The translations under genes and the position numbers were made by a program. 64,000 bases of DNA from Macrostomum hystrix. Lineage: Eukaryota > Platyhelminthes > Macrostomidae. The notes beneath the pieces were generated by a model. The model saw nothing but the letters and a program-made list of their open reading frames with translations. It did no database searches and was not told where the DNA came from. The stretch covers positions 2,756,501 through 2,820,500 of the forward strand of contig CATNEN010000011.1 in assembly GCA_950097015.1 (NCBI GenBank). Reading direction: 5' to 3'. This document shows, in pieces, positions 11,900 through 24,100 of this stretch (its first letter is position 1; the number at the start of each line of letters is the position of its first letter).

Positions 11900-14800
11900 T
11901 CAAGCGTTATAAGCTCCGCTACCGTAGTCGTTGAAACCTGGCGTAGACACCAGCTGTACAATTTCGGGGGAAAAAACTCCAACGGAGCCGTTGGCCCTGC
12001 GGCCGCGCCACAGAATGGCCGCATTGCCAGGTTGTTGCAGTTGACCCAATAGTGCGATAGTCTCGCCAGCTAATAGGCTGAGATGTCCTGGAACAGAATA
12101 ATCTGTCAGAGCCAATGCGTAGCCGACAATACTAGATCGGCGAGGAGTTGAAGTGCCAAGCAAGGCTGACTGCGAAGTGCGAAGCTGCGGCATGGCTGCG
12201 CTATTGTTATTATTATTAATATTATTATTAATGTTATTAGCGTTGTGAGTGTTCATATTGCCGCCCTGACTGTTGCTACGGGAATACATCATTGGCGGCG
12301 TGGGCGGAGCTGTGGGTCGATAAGGTCTGGCCAGCGTGGTGTCCAAATCAGTGAAGCATTCGCATAACGAATTCACGCTGTAGTAGGCCACTAGGGCCTG
12401 CACGGAGGCGAAGGTGCGAATCTCCCCTAGGTAGTAACTGCCGGACACCTGCGGTAAATCATTTTAAACTTCTCATTAGGATTTTCTTTTCACGATTTCT
12501 GCTCAAAACTAATTACAAAAACTCTTGATGATTGTAATGACCCACTTTTTGATGATTGTAATGACCCACTTCTTGATGATTGTAATGACCCACTTCTTGA
12601 TGATTGTAATGACCCACTTCTTGATGATTGTAATGACCCACTTCTTGATGATTGTAATGACCCACTTCTTGATGATTGTAATGACCCACTTCTTGATGAT
12701 TGTAATGACCCACTTCTTGATGATTGTAATGACCCACTTCTTGATGATTGTAATGACCCACTTCTTGATGATTCTAATGACCAACTTCTTGATGATTCTA
12801 ATGACCCACTTCTTGATGACACTAATGACCCACTTCTTGATGAGACTAATGACCCACTTCTTGATAATTCTAATGACCCACTTTTTGACGACTCTAGTGA
12901 CCCACTTTATTATGATTCTAATGACCTACTTCATTATGATTCTAATGACCCACTTCATTATGATTCTAATGACCCATTTTTTATGATTCTAATGACCCAC
13001 TTCTTGATGACTAAAATGGATCACGTTTCGGTTTATGAAATCATGAAATATATTACCCAGAAATCGACTCAGTTTACCGCTAGGCTAACATACGAAAAAA
13101 ACCGCGAAATGAAATCACAGCTCACCTGTTCGATGCGCATATGCTTGATAGTCTCCCTATAGCGCAGACTAATAGCATAATCTACGCTGCTAGTCTTGCT
13201 AAGCCTAACTAGGAAAGTGCCCACCGGCTGGCCAATCAGGCAGTCTCTGGCCTGCTCTCTGGACATCTGGCCAACGAACCAGTCGCACTGGCCCAGCGGT
13301 TGGGCGCCGTCTAGCGACAGGCCCCGGCTAAGCTGTCGAGACAGTCCGGCTTCGCCATTGCCTGGCTGCAATCCGTGCGACTCCTCGGATACCGGAGGCG
13401 GAATTCTCAGCGGCTGCATCGCTTGCGCGGCCGACGGAGACAAATCGGTGACGTCCGAGGCGGGTCCTGCGCGTGTTTGTTTAGGGAGGCAAGTTTTTTA
13501 ATTCGTAATACCAAAGGAGGACTCTAGGGGGGTTGTTGCCTAGTCGGGTGTTCAACCGAGTCTTAAAACACAGAATCACGAAACCACAGATTTGAAAAGG
13601 TAGGATCCTTAAGTCCCAGTCTCTAAATCCCTATCCCACTACTGCAAATCTGTCTCAAATCCCTCTATAGTAAATGTCTCAAATCCTACGATTCTAAATA
13701 TCCATCTCAAATCCCACGATTCAAAATACCGATCTCAAATCCCATAGTTCTAAATACCAGTCTCAAATCCCACGAATCTAAATATTGATCTCAAATCACA
13801 CGATTCTAAATACCGATCTCAAATCCCACGATTCTAAATATCGATCTGAAATCCCATAGTTCTAAATACCGATCTCAAATCCCACGATTCAAATTATCGA
13901 TCTCAAATCCCATAGGTCTAAATATCGATCTCAAATCCCATAGTTCTAAATACCGGTCTCAAATCCCACGATTCTAAATATCGATCCCAAATCCCACAAT
14001 TCTAAAAATCGATCTCAAATCCCACGATTCTAAAAATCGATCCCAAATCCCACAATTCTAAAAATCGATCTTAAATCCTATGATTCTTAATACCTACCAC
14101 AAATTCTACAGTTCTGAAAACCTACCTCGAATTTAATTGCACTAAATCCGAGTCTCAAATCCCAATATCCCAAATCCCGGATCTCAATCCAGAGTCGCAG
14201 GTTTCTATTATCCTAGTTTCAAAAACCTCTAAGGCAAGTGGCATGTTGAAACTTACTGATGCCAGTCGATGCTGGCAAAGTGTTGCTAACTCCTCCACCG
14301 TCGCGATGATCCCTGGGAGCAATAATCTCCGATTGGGATCTAGACGGCTTGGCGGGAATACAGGCCGGGTGAACTTTCATGCCAGTCTTGCGGCACCGAT
14401 AGCCCTGATAGAAGCAGCCCATAATTAGCTTGTGACACAGTGAGCAGTAGGTAGGCGACTCGAATGTGGTCGGCTCAAAGTAATGGCCAAACGAATTGAA
14501 ATTCGGCGGAGCCAGTACATCCTTGGCGCGCTGGTAGGCTTGCAGCCAGTGCTCCCTGGACTCGCGAGTCTTGGCTATGAAGACGAAATTCACAGCGTCA
14601 GCGGCCGAGCCTTTGCCCGCCGAGGAAGCGACTGAAGAGGCGATGGACGATGTGGCGCTGGTGCTGTTGGAATTGTGAATTGTCTGCGGATCTGTGACTG
14701 AGAAGTACCAGCACCATTTACTGTTGGACTGCTGCTGTTGCTGTTGCTGCTGAGGTGAAGTCTTTCAAGTGGAGGAAAGGGAAAAATCATTTAAAAAGTG

Positions 14801-17677
14801 AAACTCCAAAAAAGATCCAAAGAAAGAAATTCACTGACATACCAACCAAATAAGTACCGGAAAATCCCAACTAAAGAAATCCCCGAAAAGCATAACTAAA
14901 TAAATCACGTAAAATCCCAACTAAAGAAATCCCCGAAAATCCCAACTAAAGAGATCTCTTAAAATCACAACTAAAGAAATCCCCTAAAATTCTAACTCAA
15001 GAAATCCCCGAAAATCCCAACTAAAGAGATCTCTTAAAATCACAACTAAAGAAATCCCCTAAAATCCTAACTAAAGAAATCCCCGAAAATCCCAACTAAA
15101 GAAATCCCCGAAAATCATAACTAAATAAATCCCCTAAAATCCCAACTAAAGAAATCCCCTAAAATCCTAACTAAAGAAATCCCCGAAAATCCCAACTAAA
15201 GAAATCCCCGAAAATCCCAACTAAAGAAATCCCCGAAAATCATAACTAAATAAATCCCCTAAAATCCCAACTAAAGAAATCCCCGAAAATCATAACTAAA
15301 TAAATCCCCGAAAATCCAAACTAAAGAAATCCCCGAAAATCCCAACTAAAGAAATCCCCGAAAATCCCAACTAAAGAAATCCCCGAAAATCCCAACTAAA
15401 GAGATCCCCGAAAATCATAACTAAATAAATCCCCTAAAATCCCAACTAAAGAAATCCCCGAAAATCATAACTAAATAAATCCCCGAAAATCCCAACTAAA
15501 GAAATCCCCGAAAATCCCAACTAAAGAAATCCCCGAAAATCCCAACTAAAGAGATCTCTTAAAATCCTAACTAAAGAAATCCCCTAAAAATCCTAACTAA
15601 AGAACTCCCATAAAATCACAACTAAAGAACTCCCATAAAATCACAACTAAAGAACTCCCATAAAATCACAACTAAAGAAATCCCATAAAATCCTAACTAA
15701 AGAAATCCCTAAAAATCCTAACTAAAGAAATCCCCTAAAATCCTAACTGAAGAATTCGTCTAAAATTTTTAGTAAAGAAATCCCCTGAATTCCCAAAAAT
15801 GCAGGGGACAAAATACAAAATACAAATAGAAAAAAATCCACGGAAATCTTAACTGAAGAAAAACATAATTGCATATCAGTGAAATCCCATAAATCCCTAC
15901 TGAGAAAATACTGTAACATTATTCCCACCCCAGCAGAAGCACATGCACTGACCGCTTGTTGCAGTACACGCGCGCCACTTTTCTTACTAGCCGGCGGACA
16001 GTCAATGGCCTTAACAACAAGATCTGTGCGTACAGCGAACACATTCTTAAACAAGTAAGTATCTTTGCCTGGTCCTCGACTCTTCGTTAACATGCAGATT
16101 CGATTCCACAGGAAGCAGTGACGCAATTTACTACCGGAAGCAGGCCGATTGGGATCGTTTGCGACTTTGATTTCATCGTCCATAAGCAGCCGGCCGTAGC
16201 TAATTAATCTCATCGGCGAAGGTAACTCCAAATCGTCTATAGTATTTTGTATCTGATCGATAAGTGCTATCTCTTCGTAGTCGCGTTTCACTTCGTTAAT
16301 ATAGTCTGCCACGTCCTTCATGCTGGCGTGGGCCTCGCGCAACTGCTCTAAATCAAACTGAGGCGCTGGCTGCTGCGGCTGCTGAGATGCTGCCACTAAT
16401 TTCTCTTCCAAACTGATAAGATTCTGCAGCATTAGATGATATTTGAGCACGCGCTGCATTGGTACAGTTAGAAAATCGGTGAGCTTAAACTTGAACACAG
16501 CTTTACTATTATTAACATGCTGCTGTAGCTCTTCAGCTTTGCGTTTGTCGCATTTGCAAGCATTCTCAACTAGTTTTCTGGCTCTGGGTAGGTGACCGCC
16601 GTAATGCCCGTAGATAAGCAAGCGATCTTTAAACGAAGTGAACACTTGAGGCAGACTTTGAGCGAACTCCGGTCGAAGCATAATAGAAATCTGCAATTCC
16701 TGCAACAGTTTCTGATGCAGAGCGAATAATTCTGGTATCAGTTTGAAGATTTCGTCAACTTCTTCTGCGGACCAGGCTGAGTGACGGGTCTTCATTGGCC
16801 GCATAATATCTTCGACCAGGAAGCGCAGGGTGTCAACATAAGAACGCTCTGTGTCAACTATCTCTTGCACGCACATTTCTGTTGCTGTCAAACCTTTGCC
16901 TTGCTGCTGCGGCTGCTGCTGCTGTTGCTGCGTCATTGGCGGCTGCTGCTCAACTGCGCTATTCATAGTATGAGCGCCGCGTAAATTAATCAGGCAATCG
17001 TAGACCTTCTCTTCGGCCTGCTGAGAGGAACAGCAGCTGCTGCTGAGTCCACTAGAGTCGATAGGCTGCTCAAGCTGCTGCTGCTGCTGTTGCTGATTTC
17101 TCTGGTGCCTAGTGTGCACAGATACGGGCTCCGGCTGCGAGTCCGCTACAAAGCTATAATAATCTGACTCAGCCTGAGGACTGCACCTGATGATTTCAAA
17201 GCCGGCGATGCCACTCTGCCTGGCTCTGGGACATCTGGACAGATTTGACAAAGCGTCAATAATGCCAATAATATTCTCCTGTTCCAGTAGGTCTTCGGCG
17301 CGGAACAATTCCGACTTTTTTAATCGGAAATACGATTCACACTGGCCAAGAAACACTAGGATATTATTTTTGAATACAAACGGCGAGTTAAGAGTCATTA
17401 GTTTGAAGCCTTCCAGACTATCTAGTGTGATCTCATTGCAGCTTAGAGCGGGCAAGATGTGGCACAGCAATATGCCATCCTTCAATAGGCTCAACAGGTC
17501 CATAACAGTGGCCTGAGGATCTGTGAGCACAGTTTGAGCTAGCTGCAGTATGTCTGGCACATTTTCTAAGCAGCAAAAGAGCCACTCAGCGCAAGGGCGC
17601 CATTGATTCTTGACGGCCTCGTCTGTGCCATCTCCTGTATCAACTCCACCGGTAGTAGCAATAGCTGAAGATGACAT
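11900..17677 (-). CDS. vav: Vav-family Rho/Rac guanine-nucleotide exchange factor
   Basis: Exons 17677-15953, 14761-14257, 13466-13126 and 12448-11900 join in phase and give 1039 residues. Domains in order: calponin homology (about 25-150, WRPCAEWLF start); acidic linker with candidate regulatory tyrosines (SDYYSF, EKVYDCL); DH/RhoGEF (about 265-450, QEIVDTERSYVDTL); PH (about 489-660, interrupted by a Gln run at an exon junction); C1 zinc domain (about 666-715, HYFEPTTFESPTYC); SH2 (about 800-903, WFVGQMSREQARD, GTFLVRLS, ending NSLCECFTDLDTTL); C-terminal SH3 (about 966-1030). Vav proteins couple tyrosine-kinase receptors to Rac/Rho activation and the actin cytoskeleton. The protein is longer than the usual 800-850 residues because of low-complexity linkers. 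It has no SH3 between C1 and SH2, as in other invertebrate Vavs. The start is the first in-frame ATG, just before the CH domain. Confidence 0.95.
12523..13012. repeat. Intronic minisatellite in vav, 24-bp unit
   Basis: About 20 copies of a unit containing TTGATGATTGTAATGACCCA. It is nearly perfect at the 12.5 kb end and increasingly diverged towards 13.0 kb. It occupies vav intron 3, close to the acceptor of the last exon. Confidence 0.97.
13610..14190. repeat. Intronic minisatellite in vav, 28-bp unit
   Basis: Diverged copies of CTCAAATCCCACGATTCTAA plus an ATACCGAT-like part fill vav intron 2. Edges are more degenerate than the middle. Confidence 0.95.
14800..15745. repeat. Intronic minisatellite in vav, 25-bp unit
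   Basis: About 37 copies of CCCCGAAAATCCCAACTAAA plus GAAAT in vav intron 1, between the two exons that encode the PH domain. Variants such as CCCTAAAATC and ATCATAACTAAATAAAT recur in blocks, which suggests segmental expansion. Confidence 0.97.
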
Positions 17678-19345
17678 TAGTCGCTGTCTAGCTAGTCTAG
17701 GCGGCGGCAAAGGCAATGGCGGCAACTTCAAAGCGACGGTCTTTGATCTAGCCTGCACAATTGGCGCTAAATTTGTGACAGGTTGGGCGGGTAGCTGGCG
17801 ACTGCGACCCAAAATAGGGCGCGACAGAGGACTGAAATTTAGAGGGAAGACGGTGGTTAACTGGATTGAACATTTTCTGACTGTTTGCAGGAATTAATGT
17901 GTTAGAGAAGGGATCCCTAAGGACTAAATATACCTGTGCCATAGACAGAAAACTTGTGTGATAGATCAGAGTGGTCTATTGAAAACACCTCCAACATAGA
18001 TGGAAATGGTCTATTGAAAACACAGGTATCATAGATGGAAATGGTCTATTGAAAACACACGTAAAAACTTACAAATTAGTGGACTGAAACTCAGCTATGC
18101 TGTCCCAATGGATTCTTAATTCTGCTACACTAAAACGCTTTGAAATAAACGCCATTTGAAATAAATATTGACGATAGACGATCAACTAAAATAGTAAAAT
18201 CCTAAATTGTAAACTGGCCCTAGATTTTACTAAATAATACACTAAGTCTAGGAGAGATACATAAAAAAATACACAGGCATTAATACAGTTGCCAACCCGA
18301 ATAGAAGCAAAACCATAGAAATAACTAACCAATCAGCATTAAGAACAAACTACTGCCAAAAGATATAGCTGATAGTGTATCATTATTGTATATTGATATG
18401 GCACAAAAAACATAACGACTAGATAATTTCTATACTACAAGTGAACTACAATCTGCAGAGGAAGGAAATATATAAAAATAGATAAAAAAAAGGTTTAACT
18501 GCGTCATACAGTCGAGAGTTTTTCCTGTCCTGAAAACTTATACCAATACATATACATTAGTGGCGCATGAGAATCAGGCGGGGGAATGTATACACAATGA
18601 ACACAAGGCTAACTTTGTTGAATTTACATATATATTTTTGCAAAGCGAAAGCAACAATCAAATGATACGTGTCCTTTGTGTGTACAGCTGTTCTGTCCAT
18701 GGACTGGGAATGCGTAAAACTAAGGTTGAAAACTCTACAACGAGTTAAACTTACACTGCAAAGCTGTTCTTTAACAAAAGCCTCAAATGCTAGCGTATTA
18801 AGCTTTCAATTTAGCAGAATCAGTATGAAATATTTCTATGCTTAGGTTATAATACACACAGGCCCTAATTTATGGACTAAGTTTTATAATTAGTTAAATT
18901 CGAATATGTAGCATAAACAGATTTAGAGGTAAATATATAAATATTTGACCAGGTATCCTTGTTCTAAAGATGTTTATCTGCAGAAGTGGACAGAATTTTG
19001 AGAAGGATAATTGAAAATAGCATTTATACTTACAGACACCTATTTAGGATTTAATAAAATTTATTTCCATAAATTCAGCACTAAGTTAGGGCAAAAGTTA
19101 GTTAAGTTAGGGTAAGTTAGGGCAAATATCTAGCGTGTCCTTTGCCAGAGCTCAATATCATTCAATATTTGATTTACTAACACTCCTTAGAAGCTTACTA
19201 AATCGACTCGCCTCCAAGGATTAACTCAAATCGTTCCCCATAATATATTTCCGGTTTTAAGGGGAGATAAGAAATACTAAGGCCAAGACCTTCTAGAATT
19301 ATAGCTGATTTTGTGTGAGATAAGAAGTATCGACCGATCCATCGA
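17678..19345. other. Upstream region of vav, AT-rich
   Basis: Holds the presumed vav promoter and 5' UTR; no TATA box could be assigned. A short tandem duplication (TGGTCTATTGAAAACAC, three copies) is at about 17970-18060. A fragment of the SINE tail (TGTCCATGGACTG) is near 18693. No other gene is supported. Confidence 0.55.
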
Positions 19346-19349
19346 GCTA

Positions 19350-19550
19350 ATAATAATAATATTTATTGATTAACAGTGCCCGACTTTAATGGGTACCAGC
19401 GTTGCTATTGCTAACAGCTGGGTGAACTGAAGCAATACAGAGTTAAGTGTCTTGCCAAATGCCGGAAATTGTTTCAGAGGAGTCAAGAATCGAACCACCG
19501 ACCTTTCATTTGCGAATCCGACGTTCTAACCACTAGGCTACAGCCCCACG
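19350..19550 (-). mobile_element. tRNA-derived SINE
   Basis: The clearest copy of the family. Read on the minus strand it opens with GGGGCTGTAGCCTAGTGG (A-box region) and GGTCGGTGGTTCGATTC (B-box region). The central part reads GGCAAGACACTTAACTCTG, then GCTTCAGTTCACCCAGCTG, then GGTACCCATT, and a (TTA)n-like tail ends at 19350. It lies upstream of vav. It is related to the copies at 8.6, 32.6 and 51.6 kb. Confidence 0.85.
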
Positions 19551-19559
19551 GCCAAGATA

Positions 19560-20255
19560 AAATCAAAGGTCTAAGACTGTAAATGATGCCAAGATACAAT
19601 TTTAAAACCGATTAGCCTAGTCTTACTACAATATGGGTATAGAAATTACTGCGCCAAATGTGAAAGAAAAAAGCAACAAAATTTGTGAAAACATACAGAA
19701 AGTCAACAGACAGGCGATTATTTTTTGTAAATTTCATTTTGCTTAAAAAATATGCAGTATTTTTGTCTGACTATTGAGATGCTTGTAGTAGTATGTGATT
19801 AGCCAAAAAATAGAAAATGAAAACAAGTTTGAGAGAAAATAACATAGGCCACGAGAACTAGGTTAGTGAACCACATGTGTGTACACTTACTAAAGTATAA
19901 CAGCTTCACTAATAAAATATTCAGTCCATGGACCACTCAGTTCCGTCAAGCCGCGAAAAACTTCAAGCCTTCTAAATAGATGCGGCTGTGCCCATGGCTG
20001 TACATGCGCTGACGAGACAATTTGAAAGAAATGTGACAACATTTTTTCTACAAGAGATGACGCAAAAATTAATTATTAGCGAAGGTGCAACATAACACGC
20101 ATGCGTATTGTGTATTGAAAGCGGAAAGTTATTTATAAACAAAATATTTGATTCTTTATAAGTGAAAAAATAAGATTCACGAATGGCTTAGCGACTCACC
20201 AGGATGTGAAAGTTATACATTGTCGGTGCACATTTTAGGAAAAATAGGTTAAAAA
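19560..20255. other. Non-coding stretch
   Basis: AT-rich spacer between the SINE and the 20.3 kb array. It contains one SINE-tail fragment (CAGTCCATGGACC near 19922) and nothing else I can support. Confidence 0.5.
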
Positions 20256-20261
20256 TCCCAA

Positions 20262-20757
20262 TCCAAGAAACTGAGAGGTAAGAAATCCGAATGTGAGGAT
20301 CTGAGAGGCTAGAAATCCCAATGTGAGGATCCGAAAGGTTAGAAATCCCAATGTGAGGATCCGAGAGGTAAGAAATCCCAATGTGAGGATCTGATAGGTT
20401 AGAAATCCCTATGTCAGGATCCTAGAATTAGAAATCCCAATGTGAGGATCCGAGAGGTTAGAAATCCCAATGTGAGGATCCGAGAGGTTAGAAATCCCAA
20501 TGTGAGGATCCGAAAAGTTAGAAATCCCAATGTGAGGATCCGAAAAGTTAGAAATCCCAATGTGAGGATCCGAAAAGTTAGAAATCCCAATGTGAGGAAT
20601 CGAAAGGTTAGAAATCCTATCGTGAGGATTTGAGAGGTTAGAAATCCCATCGTGAGGATTTGAGAGGTTAGAAATCCCAATGTGAGGATCCGAGAAGTTA
20701 GAAATCCCAATGTGAGGATCTGAAAGGTTAGAAATCCCATTAGAAGGAGATCCGAGA
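20262..20757. repeat. Minisatellite, 30-bp unit
   Basis: About 16 copies of GGTTAGAAATCCCAATGTGA plus a GGATCCGAGA-like part. It lies 3' of the C-type lectin receptor gene. Two or three variants differ at GAGAGG versus AAAAG. Confidence 0.96.
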
Positions 20758-21170
20758 GTTTAGAAACAAGAAATTATGTTAAATTGTTAAATTCAACTGA
20801 TTTGTTGAATTAAGTTTGTTCAATTTGAGGAAACTTAATTTAATTACAAGGACTAGACATGTGGAAATAAACTGAAAGGATAGTACAAAATATAATATAT
20901 AATATAAAATAAAATATAAAACTAAGATATGCACCAGCTGAATAATAAAAAAGATTAGACGATCAAAACACTATAAATAAATAAAAGTTGAAACATTCAG
21001 CTGCGATTTCCCTTAAAACAGCAAAAAACAAACCAAACAGAAATTAAAATACGTATCTTCTAGCTGAAACAAAGCAAGATATAATCAGCTGTTTAGTTAA
21101 CAGGTAAAAATATCACAGTGCTTTGATAGTAGCCGTAGCTACTAATCCCAATGATGCCAGGCAGTGGGCA

Positions 21171-24100
21171 TCAACAGTTAGCCGGCATATAGATGGGATT
21201 GTGAAATGACGTGCCTCCATCGGTGCTGATGCCGCCAAACATGCTGCCACCGCCACCAGTATCCAGATTCAGCTGCGGTCGATAACCGGCTGCCCATCGT
21301 CCGCGCTTCCAGATGCAGAAGCCAAGAACGCCGACTACGGCGACGCCGCAGGCGCTGACTAGAACAATGGCGGTCAGCACACCAAGGCTAGTACCCTGGC
21401 CTGGACACACTGGCACGTTACAATATTCCATGTCCAGCATGGGTAAACCGGATTTAGATAGAGTTTTGGAATAGTAAAAACAGGCTGGCTGGCCAACACC
21501 TGTTGCTAAACCGTTGTTGCTACCCAATTGCCACAGAGACCGACAGTAGCTGGCAGCTTCACCCAGTGTCTCCTGGAAAAGATAAGGGCCGTTCAACAAT
21601 CCACTGATCAGCTGATCAATCTGATGCTTTTGTTCAACAATCCACTGATCAGCTAATCAATCTGATGCTTTTGTTCAACAATCCACTGATCAGCTGATCA
21701 ATCTGATGCTTTTGTTCAATAATCTACTGATCAGCTGATCAATCTGATGCTTTTGTTCAACAATCCACTGATCAGCTGATCAATCTGATGCTTTTGTTCA
21801 ATAATCTACTGATCAGCTGATCAATCTGATGCTTTTGTTCAACAATCCACTGATCAGCTGATCAATCTGATGCTTTTGTTCAATAATCTACTGATCAGCT
21901 GATCAATCTGATGTTTTTGTTCAACAACCCACTGATCAGCTGATCAATCTGATGTTTTTGTTCAACAACCCACTGATCAGCTGATCAATCTGATGCTTTT
22001 GTTCAATAATCTACTGATCAGCTGATCAATCTGATGCTTTTGTTCAATAATCTACTGATCAGCTGATCAATCTGATGCTTTTGTTCAATAATCTACTGAT
22101 CAGCTGATCAATCTGATGCCTTTGTTCAATAATCCACTGATCAGCTGATCAATCTGATGCCTTTGTTCAATAATCTACTGATCAGCTGATCAATATGATG
22201 CTTTTGTTCAATAATCTACTAATCAGCTGATCAATCTGATGCTTTTGTTCAATAATCTACTGATTCGCTTATCGAGCTGAATATTTTTAGGTTGGCAGAG
22301 AAATAAATTTACTGTCTAGAGCTGTTAGGGCACATGATTACACATGAAATTAGATGAATCTTCATGTTATACACACCTGAAAATTATTCGTGTCTTCAGC
22401 GGCGCCACTGTAATACGGATTCTGAGCAAGTTGCACAGCTCTGCTAGAGACAGTAGCGTTTAAGAAGCCGTCAGTATGAATCTCATGGATAAGCCTGACT
22501 AGATCCCAGCGAACGCATTTGTGTCCGCTAATAGTGCTAGCTGCATTGCCTGCGTAGCGGTTACTAGCGCTATAGCAACCTATCTCATTGGCTGTGGATG
22601 CAGGGCTGGAGCTGGCAACGCCATTAGCGAGAGCTTTGCAAACGAATGACTTTTTAATTGAGCACTGCTCAGCCGGACCGTTGCTAATCCGATTTAGACC
22701 CATAGCAGCCGGCGTCACTCGATTGTATAATCGGTAACCATAGCAACCGTTTAGATTGTCCAAATTGTAGTGACGCCATTCGGAAAGCAAATAATCAAAC
22801 CGAACCGGCCTACGGCTAGTTGTCCATAAGAGTTCAGTTATTTCCGCTTTATCAGTTTTCAAATCGAACCAAATATCAGCTGGTGGCGGATTTCTCACAG
22901 CTGCAGCCAAGCTGCGAACAAAGTGGACCTTAAAAAGTATAGGTAGAGTTCGGAAAAATACAGAATGAGTTCGGGAAAAACAGGGTAAGTTCGGGGAGAA
23001 CATGGTGGGTTTGGAGAAAACAGGTGAGTTCGGGGAGAACAGTGGTTTTGGGGAGAACAGAGTGAGTTCGGGGAGAACAGAATGAGTTGGGGGAGAACAG
23101 AATGAGTTCGGGGAGAACAGAATGAGTTCGGGGGAGAACAGAGTGAGTTCGGGGGAGAACAGAATGAGTTCGAGGGAGAACAGAGTGAGTTCGGGGAGAA
23201 CAGAGTGATTTTGGGGATAACAGGGTGAGTACGGGAAGAACAGAGTGATTTGGGGAATACCAGAGTGAGTTCGGGGATAACAGAGTGAGGTCGGAATGGA
23301 ACGGAAGAACGGAATGGGTTTTTGACCTACATGGGATGAAATGCATTGAGCATTGAGTTCAGGAAATTGGGGGAAGACAAAAAAAATTGGGGAAGTACAA
23401 AATACAGTTAAAAGGCGTGACATAATGAGGTTGGGAAGTGAATAATTCAGGATGCACATGTTACAAAAAATCGGAAAGTACAGAACGAGAATAGAAGTAA
23501 ATAATTGGGAAAAAATAATGATATAGATAAAAATAAAAAATGCCCACCTCAAATGACGAATCGAACCAGAGCAGTTGCGCGCCCTCATGTTGGCATTCAG
23601 CCTGAGCGGCAGAGAAGTTGGCAGGACTATCTGGTTTGCTAAATCGATAACACCAGGTATTATTGAAGGCCAGGTAGCCAGTTTTGCACAATTCGTTAGA
23701 CGGCCTCGCTGGCGAAGAAAAGACGCGCTTTATTCTACAGATGGCTGGCAATGGTAGGGCGCATGTTTCAGGCACCTGGTAGCCTGAATCGCTAACGGAC
23801 GGATGATATCTAATAGCCAGACAATCCGTAGAAAGTAATTCGGGGACCGGAGGCCAGATCAAGTGTTCTAGCCGCGAATGGTCTAGCCAATTAAAGGCGT
23901 GCTTGTCCCACTTTAGGCCAATCCAAGCCAGTCCGGCTCGTTTGCCCAAGCGGGCTAATAAACTAGTCAAGAAATCATGCTGTCCTATTGTCTGATAAGA
24001 AGCCAAATCGCCGCCAAGACTTTGACAATTCCTTCGGGCATTTTCAAATGTGGCCGGCTTATCTAGCAGCCGATAACAGGTTGTGTTATCTGGTGATGAT

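Noticed and set aside
19350-19550. True tRNA gene
   Set aside because: A- and B-box-like segments are present, but no complete cloverleaf. The sequence continues into a SINE body shared with three other loci.
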